DNA of 64,000 nt from an uncultured Legionella sp. (GTDB lineage: Bacteria > Pseudomonadota > Gammaproteobacteria > Legionellales > Legionellaceae), in NCBI GenBank assembly GCA_902168255.1, contig CABHON010000006.1, forward strand, positions 124,001-188,000, in the 5' to 3' direction. The notes under the pieces were generated by a model that did not search any database, was not told the DNA's origin, and saw only the letters and a program-made list of their open reading frames with translations. Every line of letters starts with the position of its first letter. The stretch's first letter is position 1. This document shows positions 1 through 9,742 of the stretch, one piece after another. A program made the translations under genes and the position numbers.

Positions 1-194
1 AAGGGGCCATTGTCGTGGATGTTGGCATTCATCGCTTAGAGGATGGTAAACTACGTGGAGATTTGGATTTTCATGCTGCCGCTGAACGGGCTTCTTGGAT
101 TACGCCTGTTCCTAAAGGAGTTGGGCCAATGACAATCACTACCTTACTTCAAAATACGTTACTTTGTATGGAAAAAAATAATGACCGGTCATAA
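1..194 (+). CDS. folD: FolD C-terminal fragment (methylenetetrahydrofolate dehydrogenase/cyclohydrolase)
   Basis: The window opens inside this gene; codons begin at base 3 and the TAA stop is at 192-194. The readable end contains [20 protein letters not shown] and [18 protein letters not shown], which match the conserved C-terminal part of FolD, including the usual PVPGGVGPMT signature with one Gly changed to Lys. FolD is a cytosolic bifunctional enzyme that interconverts methylene-, methenyl- and formyl-tetrahydrofolate. Its last 14 bases overlap the start of the downstream MFS gene in another frame, which suggests translational coupling. The N-terminal catalytic part lies outside the window. 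Confidence 0.9.
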   Translation, partial: GAIVVDVGIHRLEDGKLRGDLDFHAAAERASWITPVPKGVGPMTITTLLQNTLLCMEKNNDRS

Positions 195-1413
195 TTTAAA
201 AGTGTTTTTATCCCTTTTCTTGGTAATCATTGTTGATACTATGGGACTAGGATTAGTTTTTCCTGTATTAAGTCCTTTAGTACTCGAAAAAACCAGTGTC
301 CTGGTAGATCCTGCCACTTCTTTCTCAGTGAGAGAAATGTTATATGCAGGGATTATTGGAATTTTCAGTTTGTTTTTACTGATTGGCGCACCTTTAATCG
401 GCGATCTTTCCGATAGTATTGGTCGCAAAAAAGCATTATTAATCTGCGTCAGTGGAACTGCTATTAGTTTTTTACTCTGCGGTATTGGCATTTTGGCCGG
501 CAGTTTGTCTTTACTTTTAATTGGCCGTGCCATTAATGGCTTCACTGCAGGCAGCAACTCTATTGCCCAAGCTGCCATTGCAGATATGAGTTCAAATGAA
601 AATAAAACCAAAAATCTGGGTTTTATTACCTTAGCCAATTGCTTTGGGTTTGTGTTAGGCCCAGTTTTCGGTGGATATTTTGCAGAACATCCTTTATTTC
701 CTTCTGCCGGGTTTTCAATGCCCTTTTTTATTGCAGGATGTCTAGCCTTCATCAATATTCTATTTCTACTCGTTTTCGTAAAAGACAGCAAGGCACAGAT
801 TCGACGCAAACTGAATTTTAAATTAAGTATGGGTATTCGTATTTTTATTGATGCGATTCGATTAAAATCAGTTCGCAGGGTTTCTCTTGTTTTTCTTTGT
901 GTTCAACTAAGTTGGTCTATTTATTTTCAGTTTATTTCGGTGGTTCTCATTGACTCGTATGGCTATGGCGCCACCAATATTGGTATGTTTATGACATACA
1001 TTGGCGTACTTTTCTCTGTTTGCCTGGCATTTCTTGTCCGTATTTTACTGAGACTTACCACCATTGAAAATATCATTCAAATTTCTTTTATTATTGTTGG
1101 AATTGCTCTAATAATTTGCCCTCTTCTTCATTCTGAAGTAAACCAATGGCTTATTGCCATTCCTATTACATTATCTATAGGCTTGTTATATACCGGCGGA
1201 TTATCCTTATTTTCTAATGCAGTTGATAAAACACAACAAGGATGGGTGATGGGTGTTAGTGCCGCCGTTGCTGCCGTAGCGTGGACATTGGGCGCTATAT
1301 TCGCAGGAATTTTAGGAAAATGGGGCGTTCAATGGCCTTTCTTAGTTGCCGCTTTAACGAGCTTTTTAGGATTTATTTTAAGTATAAAAATCAGAGAACA
1401 TAAAACATCATGA
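181..1413 (+). CDS. MFS transporter, TetA/multidrug-exporter type
   Basis: A 410-residue inner-membrane protein with about twelve hydrophobic segments, the normal length for a 12-TM major facilitator. The MFS motif A is visible as [11 protein letters not shown] around residues 74-84, in the loop after TM2. The N-terminus, [20 protein letters not shown], resembles the TetA-like subgroup (D-x-x-G-x-G-x-x-x-P-x-x-P). It probably exports small molecules or drugs by proton antiport; the substrate cannot be read from the sequence. It overlaps the end of folD by 14 bases and the next gene by 4 bases (ATGA). Confidence 0.82.
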   Translation: MTGHNLKVFLSLFLVIIVDTMGLGLVFPVLSPLVLEKTSVLVDPATSFSVREMLYAGIIGIFSLFLLIGAPLIGDLSDSIGRKKALLICVSGTAISFLLCGIGILAGSLSLLLIGRAINGFTAGSNSIAQAAIADMSSNENKTKNLGFITLANCFGFVLGPVFGGYFAEHPLFPSAGFSMPFFIAGCLAFINILFLLVFVKDSKAQIRRKLNFKLSMGIRIFIDAIRLKSVRRVSLVFLCVQLSWSIYFQFISVVLIDSYGYGATNIGMFMTYIGVLFSVCLAFLVRILLRLTTIENIIQISFIIVGIALIICPLLHSEVNQWLIAIPITLSIGLLYTGGLSLFSNAVDKTQQGWVMGVSAAVAAVAWTLGAIFAGILGKWGVQWPFLVAALTSFLGFILSIKIREHKTS

Positions 1414-1811
1414 GCATTAATGTGAACAAATTTCTTTTGTGTCTTTTCGTTATTCTATCGTGTTTTACCACGACTGCCTTTGCAGAATCAGTTCAAACCC
1501 AAGCGAATAATAAAAGCGAGTCCGTAAGTGAAATTCAAGAATCGCGAAATTGTTGCTACCCAAATGGTATCAGTTACTGTGATGCCACCGCTGGACATTA
1601 TGTGTGCAAGGATGGTGGATATTCTGCTTGTCTATGCACAAATCAAGCGCCTGTTTCTACTTATCGTCAATTGGCCATTGGTTGCTGTATGTGGCATGGT
1701 GGTGTAGTGGCAAGTACTTTAGGTCAAGTTGTGTGTGCTGATGGCTCATTATCTTCGGTTTGTTCCTTGCAGAATGAGCCTTCTATTGGTGGCATGGGCA
1801 CATCTTACTAA
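1410..1811 (+). CDS. Small secreted Cys-rich protein with two internal repeats
   Basis: 133 residues. A clear signal peptide (hydrophobic FLLCLFVILSCF followed by TTTAFA-ES) predicts export to the periplasm or beyond. The mature part contains two copies of a pattern, roughly CC-x-G-(about 10)-G-x-x-V-C-x-DG-x-x-S-x-x-C: CCYPNG...HYVCKDGGYSACLC and CCMWHGG...QVVCADGSLSSVC. Paired cysteines suggest disulphide-bonded mini-domains. The start overlaps the MFS stop (ATGA), so the two are likely cotranscribed. I do not recognise a function; a host- or envelope-facing role is only a guess. Confidence 0.72.
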   Translation: MSINVNKFLLCLFVILSCFTTTAFAESVQTQANNKSESVSEIQESRNCCYPNGISYCDATAGHYVCKDGGYSACLCTNQAPVSTYRQLAIGCCMWHGGVVASTLGQVVCADGSLSSVCSLQNEPSIGGMGTSY

Positions 1812-1837
1812 ATTATTTACTGGATTGAAGAAACACT

Positions 1838-2614
1838 ATGATATCAAAACTTATTTTAAAAAAAGAAGGTGTTTTTGCTCACATAGTTCTTAACAACCCA
1901 GAAAAGCATAATGCATTTGATGAGCAATTAATTGAGGATTTGTTAAAAACTTTAAAGCAAGTAAATAATGACCCTCATGTTCGTGTGGTATTACTTTCCG
2001 CAATAGGTCCTTCTTTTTCAGCGGGCGCCGATCTTCAATGGATGAAAAAGATGGCTGTTTATACGGAAGAAGAAAATGTTGAAGATGCAATGAAATTGGC
2101 TCGTTTAATGCAAACATTAAATGAGCTGAGCAAGCCAACTATTGCTTTAATTCAAGGCAATGCTTTTGGCGGTGCGTTGGGATTAATTGCTTGTTGTGAT
2201 ATAGCTATATCAGCGCCTCATGCCTCTTTCTGTTTTTCTGAAGTTAAACTGGGATTAATTCCTGCCGTAATAAGTCCCTATGCTATAGCTGCCATGGGCG
2301 AACGTGCTGCATGCCGATATTTTCTGACTGCAGAACGTTTTTCAGCGGATGAGGCTTTAAAAACTGGTTTAATTCATGCTATTTCAAATAATCTTCTTGA
2401 AGATGGACTTAACTTAGCGAAGCAAATAGCTCAAAATGGCCCTTCTGCCCTTAACAAAATAAAAATGCTAACGCAGAAAGTATCTAGCTCCATTAATGAA
2501 GACATTATCAGGGACACCGCTAAAGCTATTGCTGAAATTCGGGTCTCTGCTGAAGGCCAAGAAGGATTAAGCGCTTTCCTAGAAAAACGCAAGCCTAATT
2601 GGGTTAGTAATTAA
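1838..2614 (+). CDS. Enoyl-CoA hydratase/isomerase family protein, LiuC (methylglutaconyl-CoA hydratase)-like
   Basis: 258 residues, normal for a crotonase-fold enzyme. The CoA/oxyanion-hole signatures are FSAGADLQWMKKM (about 60-72) and AFGGALGLIACCDIAI (about 109-124). SEVKLGLIPAVISPY (about 134-148) carries the acidic residue E135 and is characteristic of the methylglutaconyl/geranoyl-CoA hydratase subgroup used in leucine breakdown. The other leucine-degradation genes (acyl-CoA carboxylase subunits, lyase) are not beside it, so the substrate is uncertain. It starts 26 bases after the Cys-rich gene and may share its transcript. Confidence 0.8.
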   Translation: MISKLILKKEGVFAHIVLNNPEKHNAFDEQLIEDLLKTLKQVNNDPHVRVVLLSAIGPSFSAGADLQWMKKMAVYTEEENVEDAMKLARLMQTLNELSKPTIALIQGNAFGGALGLIACCDIAISAPHASFCFSEVKLGLIPAVISPYAIAAMGERAACRYFLTAERFSADEALKTGLIHAISNNLLEDGLNLAKQIAQNGPSALNKIKMLTQKVSSSINEDIIRDTAKAIAEIRVSAEGQEGLSAFLEKRKPNWVSN

Positions 2615-2819
2615 GTAGGAAGATCTTGTGGAGAAACAACTGACAGTCGGCCTTCTTGCCACTTGATACAGATCATAAAAACATAAGGGCGAGCACCGCT
2701 CCTGCGCTAGGCTCGAAGTGAATCTTACATCCACCTCTCGGATGAGGTCCTTTGAAAATTCTCCTAATCCAAACTATAATTCCTCTTCCCCTTCACCCTA
2801 ACAACATATGAGGAAAAAA
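2615..2819. other. Intergenic spacer, no gene seen
   Basis: About 205 bases between the LiuC-like gene and the lipoprotein gene. Bases 2690-2755 include locally self-complementary GC-richer stretches (GCGAGCACCGCTCCTGCG), possibly the remains of a dispersed repeat, but no convincing promoter, terminator or reading frame could be assigned. Confidence 0.4.
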
Positions 2820-3188
2820 ATGAAAAAATTAACCGGTGTTTTAACTGCTTTATCCCTACTAACTTTAACCCATTGTGCTAGCCATCATTCAAATCCAACG
2901 GGGGATTACAATGAAGCAGATGTTGGAAAAGTTAATAAAGTGGCGCAAGGGGTTATTGTTTCTGAACGTAAAGTGAATGTGTATAACCGACCAACAACAA
3001 AAAAAGGTCATATTGTTGATGCTACTGATATTACTCGTAAACCTGGTTATGAATATGTTATTAAATTAGATAGTGGTTCCATTATATCAGTTGTTCAAAC
3101 TGAAGATCTGAATTTAGAACCACAACAACACATTTTAGTTATTTATGGTAAATCTACTCGTGTTGTACCTGATCAAGATGCAGATTAA
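2820..3188 (+). CDS. Predicted outer-membrane lipoprotein, unknown function
   Basis: I place the start at 2820: AGGA at 2811-2814 is five bases upstream, while the in-frame ATG at 2808 has no ribosome-binding site. The product is 122 residues with a lysine-rich N-terminus, a hydrophobic stretch and Cys at LTLTHCAS, followed by a polar mature part. The residue before the Cys is His rather than Gly, Ala or Ser, so the lipobox is atypical. The mature domain (GYEYVIKLDSGSIISVVQ, HILVIYG) resembles the C-terminal part of SlyB/PcpY-type lipoproteins, but the glycine-zipper segment usual in that family is missing. The resemblance is weak. Confidence 0.6.
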   Translation: MKKLTGVLTALSLLTLTHCASHHSNPTGDYNEADVGKVNKVAQGVIVSERKVNVYNRPTTKKGHIVDATDITRKPGYEYVIKLDSGSIISVVQTEDLNLEPQQHILVIYGKSTRVVPDQDAD

Positions 3189-3200
3189 GAAATACTAAAG

Positions 3201-3443
3201 TAACCTGAGTTGCGCATAAGAAAATATTCCTACGGAGAACGTCATTGCGAGGAGTTACAGATATTGTGTAGCGGAGCGAAGCAATATCTGTAACGACGTG
3301 GCAATCCAGATATTGATGCTCTTTTCAATATCAAAACTGGATTGCTTCGTCATGTTTTATCTGTTTCGCTACGCTGCTCAGATAAAACATTTCTCGCAAT
3401 GACGTTCTCCGTAGGAACATTTTCTTATGGGCAACTCACGTTA
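3201..3443. repeat. Gene-less inverted-repeat element related to the GIY-YIG element
   Basis: A 243-base element with matching inverted ends (TAACCTGAGTTGCGCATAAG at the left, complement at the right to 3443). Inside each arm is the core CGTCATTGCGAG ... GCAATCCAG, and the arms meet at a 27-base AT-rich spacer (3310-3336). Each arm also has its own hairpin: 13 bp at 3254-3266/3282-3294 and 12 bp at 3352-3363/3379-3390. The stem sequences differ, but the loops share GTAGCG or its complement. The same core and loop occur in the arms of the GIY-YIG element at 41474-42001, so this looks like a non-autonomous derivative. No coding sequence. It occupies most of the 369-base gap between the lipoprotein and antitoxin genes. 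Confidence 0.8.
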
Positions 3444-3499
3444 AAGGAAATAAGAAGGCAGAAAATAAATAATTCCGCCGTTTGTTTCTATCAGCCAAC

Positions 3500-3528
3500 T
3501 TGACCAAGTTAATATGGTCATATACAAT
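3500..3528 (+). promoter_or_regulatory. Promoter and candidate operator of the toxin-antitoxin pair
   Basis: TTGACC (3500-3505) and TACAAT (3523-3528) are separated by 17 bases, a good sigma-70 match. Overlapping the -35 box and spacer is the palindrome TGACCA-N8-TGGTCA (3501-3520), placed as expected for autorepression by a Phd-type antitoxin. A Shine-Dalgarno AAGGGA (3545-3550) precedes the ATG at 3558. Confidence 0.65.
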
Positions 3529-3557
3529 TAATCATCTTCTTAAAAAGGGAAACCTTC

Positions 3558-3802
3558 ATGAGCACTGTTAACATTCACGAAGCCAAAGCACATTTTTCTC
3601 AATTAATTAATCAAGTTCTAATGGGCGAGGAAGTTATTATTGCTAGGGGTAATAAACCTGTGATTCGACTTGTTCCTTATGAGAAACAACTACCACCTCG
3701 AAAAGGAGGTCAATTAAAAGGGCTTATTCATATTTCTGAGGATTTTGATGAACCACTTTCTGAGGAATGGATGGATTTGTTTTACGGAAAAGAAGAAAAA
3801 TA

Positions 3803-3803
<1 letters not shown>
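3558..3803 (+). CDS. Phd/YefM-family antitoxin
   Basis: 81 residues. The N-terminus, STVNIHEAKAHFSQLINQV, then GEEVIIARGNKPVIRLVPYE, is the typical DNA-binding part of Phd/YefM antitoxins. The acidic tail (about residues 60-81, ISEDFDEPLSEEWMDLFYG) should wrap and inhibit the toxin. The stop codon overlaps the toxin start by one base (TAATG), giving translational coupling. The family normally represses its own operon, and a palindrome overlaps the promoter here. Confidence 0.88.
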
Positions 3804-5397
<1,594 letters not shown>

Positions 5398-5398
<1 letters not shown>

Positions 5399-5730
5399 TA
5401 TTTATCATCACGTTTATAAGTAGAACGGGGAAATAGGCTAACATTGCCTGGCGATGCTTTTGCTTCTGTGATTTTAGCTATACCTTCTTTATGTACCTCA
5501 TCAATCCGAATAATCGATTGCATAGGAATAAACGTGCGCTTAATATCAGCAAACTCCATTTGCAGGCGTTCTTCAGAGGGATCCACCACTAAGGAAGTGT
5601 TAGTACCAAACACAAACTCTTCTGCTTCAACAAACCCAAATAGTTCACTGTCATAAACCTTCCGTGCATAAATTTGATAGATAGTATCTTCATTAACAAA
5701 TGAAATACGAAACACTGTTTTTTTTGTCAT
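5398..5730 (-). CDS. DUF1820 family protein
   Basis: 110 residues. Motifs such as [40 protein letters not shown] and [13 protein letters not shown] match the DUF1820 family of small cytosolic gammaproteobacterial proteins of unknown function. It is the first gene of a tight minus-strand cluster with hpt and adk (TAATG overlap with hpt). A TATAAT box on the minus strand (5769-5774) lies about 40 bases upstream of the ATG, but no clear -35 was seen. Confidence 0.85.
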
Positions 5731-5811
5731 AGAACTCTTTAAATAATTGATTTGCCAGAAAAAGGAAAATTATACGCTATTTTTTAAAAAAATGCTTCTG
5801 TTGCAGCTATT

Positions 5812-7068
5812 TTAACTCGCTTGAGCAGAAGGATGGCCTAGAGAGGTCTCATTTTGACTTAAATTTGGAAATTTTGGGAGCATAAATTCTTTCAAATAAG
5901 GGTTTATATTGGAATCATTCAATTTAGTAGAAATATCAGAAGATACTTTTGAAGAAATTATTTTTTCACTTTCTTTTTTATGAATGAGGTTAATAACATA
6001 ATCTAAAGCTTCAAAAGCTAGTGGTTTTAAAACGGTAGAGTGTCCACCCATGGGAACTTCACTTAATACCTCTTTGATATCATCCATGATAGCAAAAAAA
6101 CAATTAGACACTTTATTTTCGCTGATAGGAGTTTCTTCTAACAATTTTTGTATCTTTATACAATTATTATATAAATGTTGAGCTTGATGAGAACGAGCCG
6201 TACCTCGTCCCATAACTTCACTTAACGCTTTTTCTAAAGGGGTTAAAAACAACGTAAAACAGGATACAACATAAGGAACAAAATAAACGAGGGAACGAAT
6301 GCAGTGTCGTAAAGTACTTTCCTCGCTTGCATCCTTGCTTCTATTCTTAAATCGCCGGGAAAATTTATCATTAAATAATTCATGGGAATGGTAATAACCC
6401 CTAAGTATTTCAAATTCAGGGACTCCGTGGGGAGAAGAAAAAAATGCAGCTGGCGAATATTCTGAATTATTTGATGTTTTGACTTGGTCTATTATAAATT
6501 GTTTTAACTCATTATTAATGAAATCAGGGTAGTGGTTTAAAGCCGCAATATGTTTAGAAGAAATGACCAGCATTTCTTTTCTTTTTTCCTTCATCACAAT
6601 GAGGTTAATAAGATAGCCTAATGCATTAAAAGCAAGGGGTTTCAATACTTTAGATTCTCCAGCATAGAGGAAAGGAGGTTCCCATAATTTCTCTAATACT
6701 GCATGAGTATTAGCCACAATATCGTTTAATTTTTCAAATACGGCTTTATCATCAATTAAAGGCTTTTCTAATAATGCAAGTATCTTGATATATTCGTCAT
6801 ATAAAATTTGAGCCTGGTGAGTACGTGCCGTACCACGTCCTATAAGCTCACTTAACATTTTTTCTAAAGGAACTAAAAAAAGGGTAAAACGAGATAAGAG
6901 AAAAGGAATGGTATAGACTAAAACCCGAAGACGTTGGCGCCAAACACTCTCCTCACGCGAACCTCGATCTTGTAGCATAAACCGACGTATGACTTTATCG
7001 TTCAATATTTCATGAGAATGTTGATATATTTTAAGCGCTTCAACAATTTCAGGAACTTTTGTGGCCAC
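5812..7068 (-). CDS. Unknown 418-residue protein made of two homologous halves
   Basis: I do not recognise this protein. Residues about 10-185 and 220-385 are clearly related. Paired segments are YQHSHEILNDKVIRRF/YYHSHELFNDKFSRRF, FTLFLVPLEKMLSELIGRGT/FTLFLTPLEKALSEVMGRGT, ARTHQAQ/ARSHQAQ and VLKPLAFNALGYLINLI/VLKPLAFEALDYVINLI. Each half has one hydrophobic stretch (VLVYTIPFLLSRFTLFLVPL), which may be buried or membrane-associating, and is otherwise probably helical. No signal peptide. It has its own promoter and the 3' end faces DUF1820. A secreted effector in a Legionellales-like host-adapted bacterium is possible but only a guess. Confidence 0.7.
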   Translation of the reverse strand: MATKVPEIVEALKIYQHSHEILNDKVIRRFMLQDRGSREESVWRQRLRVLVYTIPFLLSRFTLFLVPLEKMLSELIGRGTARTHQAQILYDEYIKILALLEKPLIDDKAVFEKLNDIVANTHAVLEKLWEPPFLYAGESKVLKPLAFNALGYLINLIVMKEKRKEMLVISSKHIAALNHYPDFINNELKQFIIDQVKTSNNSEYSPAAFFSSPHGVPEFEILRGYYHSHELFNDKFSRRFKNRSKDASEESTLRHCIRSLVYFVPYVVSCFTLFLTPLEKALSEVMGRGTARSHQAQHLYNNCIKIQKLLEETPISENKVSNCFFAIMDDIKEVLSEVPMGGHSTVLKPLAFEALDYVINLIHKKESEKIISSKVSSDISTKLNDSNINPYLKEFMLPKFPNLSQNETSLGHPSAQAS

Positions 7069-7126
7069 AATAGCTATCCTTAGTATTACAAACTTTTGTT
7101 CGCCTCATGCAAGGCACCCTATACAT

Positions 7127-7156
7127 ATTATAACGTAAGTATATATCCCCTCACAA
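7127..7156 (-). promoter_or_regulatory. Promoter of the 418-residue two-half protein gene
   Basis: On the minus strand, TTGTGA (7156-7151) and TATAAT (7132-7127) are separated by 18 bases, about 60 bases upstream of the ATG at 7068. It lies in the short spacer after ribF, so the gene can be transcribed independently. Confidence 0.5.
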
Positions 7157-7162
7157 GCCACT

Positions 7163-8128
7163 TTACCCCTTACAATTTTTGAGCCCAAAATACTTTTTAG
7201 CTGCTTCAACATCCTCAAGTATTTGTTCTTTCAACAACTCTATGGAATCAAATCGCTTTTCCTCGCGTAATTTATGTAAAAAACTTACTTCGACTACTTG
7301 ATCATAAATATCACCCTTAAAATCAAGCAAATGAACTTCCAGTAAATTTCTGATGCCATCTACAGTTGGCCTACTACCAACATTCGCCACGCCAGGAAAA
7401 TTAACTAAACCTTTTCCTTTTACAGAAACAGCATACACCCCTTTGATAGGCAAAACCGTTGGAATAATAGAGCGATGGACATTTAAATTTGCTGTGGGCA
7501 CTCCCCATTGCCGAGCACGTTTATCCCCATGAATTACTTTACCCAATAAACTATAAGGTCGTCCTAATAATGTTTCTGCTAGTTTTAAATCGTTTTGTTG
7601 TAATGCTTCACGAATCCATGTACTACTAATACGACGCCCCTCATAAGCTGTTATAGGTGCGGTTTCAACATTAAAAAGATATTTTTTTGCTTGTGCTTGT
7701 AAAAAGGAAAGATTCCCTTCCCTTTGATGGCCAAACCGAAAATCATTGCCAACAATAAGATGCTTAACATTAAGCGCTTGAACTAAAAAATTATCGACAA
7801 ATTGTTGCGCACTTAATGCTGCTAACTGTGCATTAAAGTGAAGACAAACAAAGGCATCAATACCCCATTTCTTTAAATAAAAACATTTTTCTTTAAAACG
7901 CGTTAAACGCACCTGGGTATTTTCTTTTTTTAAAAAATACTCACGTGGTAACGGTTCAAAGGTTAAAACAACACTGGGTAATCCCGTAACTTTTGCTTGT
8001 GTTTTTAGTTGCTCAAGGATAAAACGATGACCATTATGCAAACCATCAAAATTACCAATAGTCGCAACACAGCCGCCCTTAAAAAAGTCTGAATTTAAAG
8101 CATTTTTTATATGACGAATTAATAACAT
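7163..8128 (-). CDS. ribF: Bifunctional riboflavin kinase/FAD synthetase
   Basis: 321 residues when started at the ATG at 8128 (MLLIRHIKNAL), which matches the family's N-terminus; the longer open frame upstream runs antisense to gcvT and is not likely translated. The N-terminal nucleotidyltransferase domain has TIGNFDGLHNGH (about 23-34) and ISSTWIREAL (the SSTxIR motif). The C-terminal riboflavin kinase domain has GKVIHGDKRARQWGVPTANL. It makes FMN and FAD from riboflavin. No strong Shine-Dalgarno was seen. It is transcribed divergently from gcvT. Confidence 0.95.
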   Translation of the reverse strand: MLLIRHIKNALNSDFFKGGCVATIGNFDGLHNGHRFILEQLKTQAKVTGLPSVVLTFEPLPREYFLKKENTQVRLTRFKEKCFYLKKWGIDAFVCLHFNAQLAALSAQQFVDNFLVQALNVKHLIVGNDFRFGHQREGNLSFLQAQAKKYLFNVETAPITAYEGRRISSTWIREALQQNDLKLAETLLGRPYSLLGKVIHGDKRARQWGVPTANLNVHRSIIPTVLPIKGVYAVSVKGKGLVNFPGVANVGSRPTVDGIRNLLEVHLLDFKGDIYDQVVEVSFLHKLREEKRFDSIELLKEQILEDVEAAKKYFGLKNCKG

Positions 8129-8147
8129 AGTGAGCGAAGTATAGCGG

Positions 8148-8175
8148 TTGAAAAAATGCCTGTATAGAGTATAAT
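8148..8175 (+). promoter_or_regulatory. Promoter of the gcvTHP operon
   Basis: TTGAAA (8148-8153) and a perfect TATAAT (8170-8175) are separated by 16 bases, just upstream of gcvT. The leader to the GTG start is under 30 bases, so there is no room for a glycine riboswitch. Confidence 0.7.
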
Positions 8176-8202
8176 TGTGAGATTTTTTGATGGGGATTTT
8201 TT

Positions 8203-9303
8203 GTGTCACGAAAAACAGCGCTATATGAACAACATAAACAGGCAAATGCAAAGTTAGTTGATTTTCATGGATGGATGATGCCCTTGCATTACGGCTCCCA
8301 ATTAGATGAACATCATTGTGTACGCACCGATGCAGGTGTTTTTGATGTATCCCATATGACTGTTGTCGATTTATTAGGTACAGGCGGCAGAAATTTCCTA
8401 CGCTATCTTCTCTCCAATGATGTTGATCGTTTGCAACATTCAGGAAAAGCATTTTACACGTTAATGTTAAACCACCGCGGTGGAATAGTCGATGATCTTA
8501 TTGTGTACTACCGTGCCCCTGACAATTATCGCTTAGTACTTAATTCTGCTACCCGTGAACAAGATTTGGCCTGGATTCGTAGTCATAATGAAGATCCTCA
8601 TTCTGTCGGTATACAAGAAAGGACAGACTTATCTATTCTTGCTGTCCAAGGTCCTAAAGCTATTGAAAAAGTGCTCGGGTTGCTATCTCCTGCCCAAGCA
8701 GATGATGTGAGTACATTACAACCATTTGAATCAGTTGAAGTTGGCGATTGTTTCTTTGCACGGACAGGTTATACCGGCGAAGATGGTTTAGAAATTATTG
8801 TTCCCTCTCAAAAAGTTGTTAGTCTTTGGGAATCTTTATTGCAAGCTGGTGTAAAACCTTGTGGTCTAGGTGCAAGAGACACCCTTCGCTTAGAAGCAGG
8901 TATGTTGCTTTACGGACAAGACATGAACGAAGTGACGAGTCCTTTAGAGTCAGGCTTAAGCTGGGCTGTGGCATTTGAACCAGAAGATCGTTTGTTTATT
9001 GGTCGAGAGGCATTGCAACGACAAAAAGAACAAGGAATTAAGCATAAAATGGTTGGCTTAATTTTAGGGCAAAAGGGTATTATGCGAACTGGCCAAACAG
9101 TTGTTCTTGAAGGAGTCGAAGAAGGGGTAATTACTAGCGGTAGTTATTCACCCACTTTAGAAAAATCTATTGCTTTAGCACGTATTCCCGTTAACAACCA
9201 AACAAATTCACAAAGCTGTTTCGTGGACATTCGTGGAAAAAAAATTCCTGCCACAATTACAAAACCTCGTTTTGTTAAACAAGGCAAATCTATTGTCGAT
9301 TAA
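8203..9303 (+). CDS. gcvT: Glycine cleavage system T protein (aminomethyltransferase)
   Basis: 366 residues from a GTG start; GGGGA (8192-8195 region) is a plausible ribosome-binding site, and the nearby ATG at 8190 is out of frame. Conserved segments include [23 protein letters not shown], the folate-binding region [10 protein letters not shown] and [14 protein letters not shown]. It transfers the methylene group from the H-protein aminomethyl arm to tetrahydrofolate, releasing ammonia. It is first in gcvT-gcvH-gcvPA; FolD, encoded at the window start, handles the methylene-THF product. Confidence 0.96.
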   Translation: MSRKTALYEQHKQANAKLVDFHGWMMPLHYGSQLDEHHCVRTDAGVFDVSHMTVVDLLGTGGRNFLRYLLSNDVDRLQHSGKAFYTLMLNHRGGIVDDLIVYYRAPDNYRLVLNSATREQDLAWIRSHNEDPHSVGIQERTDLSILAVQGPKAIEKVLGLLSPAQADDVSTLQPFESVEVGDCFFARTGYTGEDGLEIIVPSQKVVSLWESLLQAGVKPCGLGARDTLRLEAGMLLYGQDMNEVTSPLESGLSWAVAFEPEDRLFIGREALQRQKEQGIKHKMVGLILGQKGIMRTGQTVVLEGVEEGVITSGSYSPTLEKSIALARIPVNNQTNSQSCFVDIRGKKIPATITKPRFVKQGKSIVD

Positions 9304-9332
9304 ACATCATTATTATTAAGCTTGGAGAAAAC

Positions 9333-9725
9333 ATGTCAAATACATTGCCAGAAGAATTAAAATATACCAAAACCCATGAATGGGGATTAAAAGAAAGTGA
9401 CGACGTGGTTATTATTGGTATTACCGATCACGCACAACAATTGCTTGGGGATATGGTTTTTGTTGAATTACCTGAGGTAGGCGATACTGTTGGTATGGGA
9501 GATGAATTAGGCGTCGTTGAATCAGTAAAAGCAGCCTCTGATTTTTATGCTCCTGTCAGCGGTGAAGTTATTGAAGTAAATTCTGAGCTCACTAACGCGC
9601 CTTCTTTAGTAAATAGTGATCCTTATGGTGACGGCTGGTTAGTAAAAATTCGAATGGATGAACCAGAAGAATATGATGAACTAGTATCTGCCGAAGAATA
9701 CGAAGAAACCCTATCAGAAGACTAA
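9333..9725 (+). CDS. gcvH: Glycine cleavage system H protein
   Basis: 130 residues, the usual size. The lipoyl-attachment region [15 protein letters not shown] (Lys in ESVKAAS, about residue 64) and the N-terminal YTKTHEWG are typical. The lipoylated arm shuttles the aminomethyl intermediate between P, T and L proteins. GGAGAA stands upstream of the ATG at 9333. It lies 29 bases after gcvT and 17 before gcvPA. Confidence 0.97.
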   Translation: MSNTLPEELKYTKTHEWGLKESDDVVIIGITDHAQQLLGDMVFVELPEVGDTVGMGDELGVVESVKAASDFYAPVSGEVIEVNSELTNAPSLVNSDPYGDGWLVKIRMDEPEEYDELVSAEEYEETLSED

Positions 9726-9742
9726 TAATAAAGGAACACGCC

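Noticed and set aside
8176-8202. Glycine riboswitch upstream of gcvT
   Set aside because: The promoter -10 box ends 27 bases before the start codon, leaving no room for an aptamer.
8129-8452. N-terminal extension of ribF into the divergent gcvT region
   Set aside because: The family N-terminus begins at the ATG at 8128, and the extension is antisense to well-conserved gcvT codons and to its promoter.
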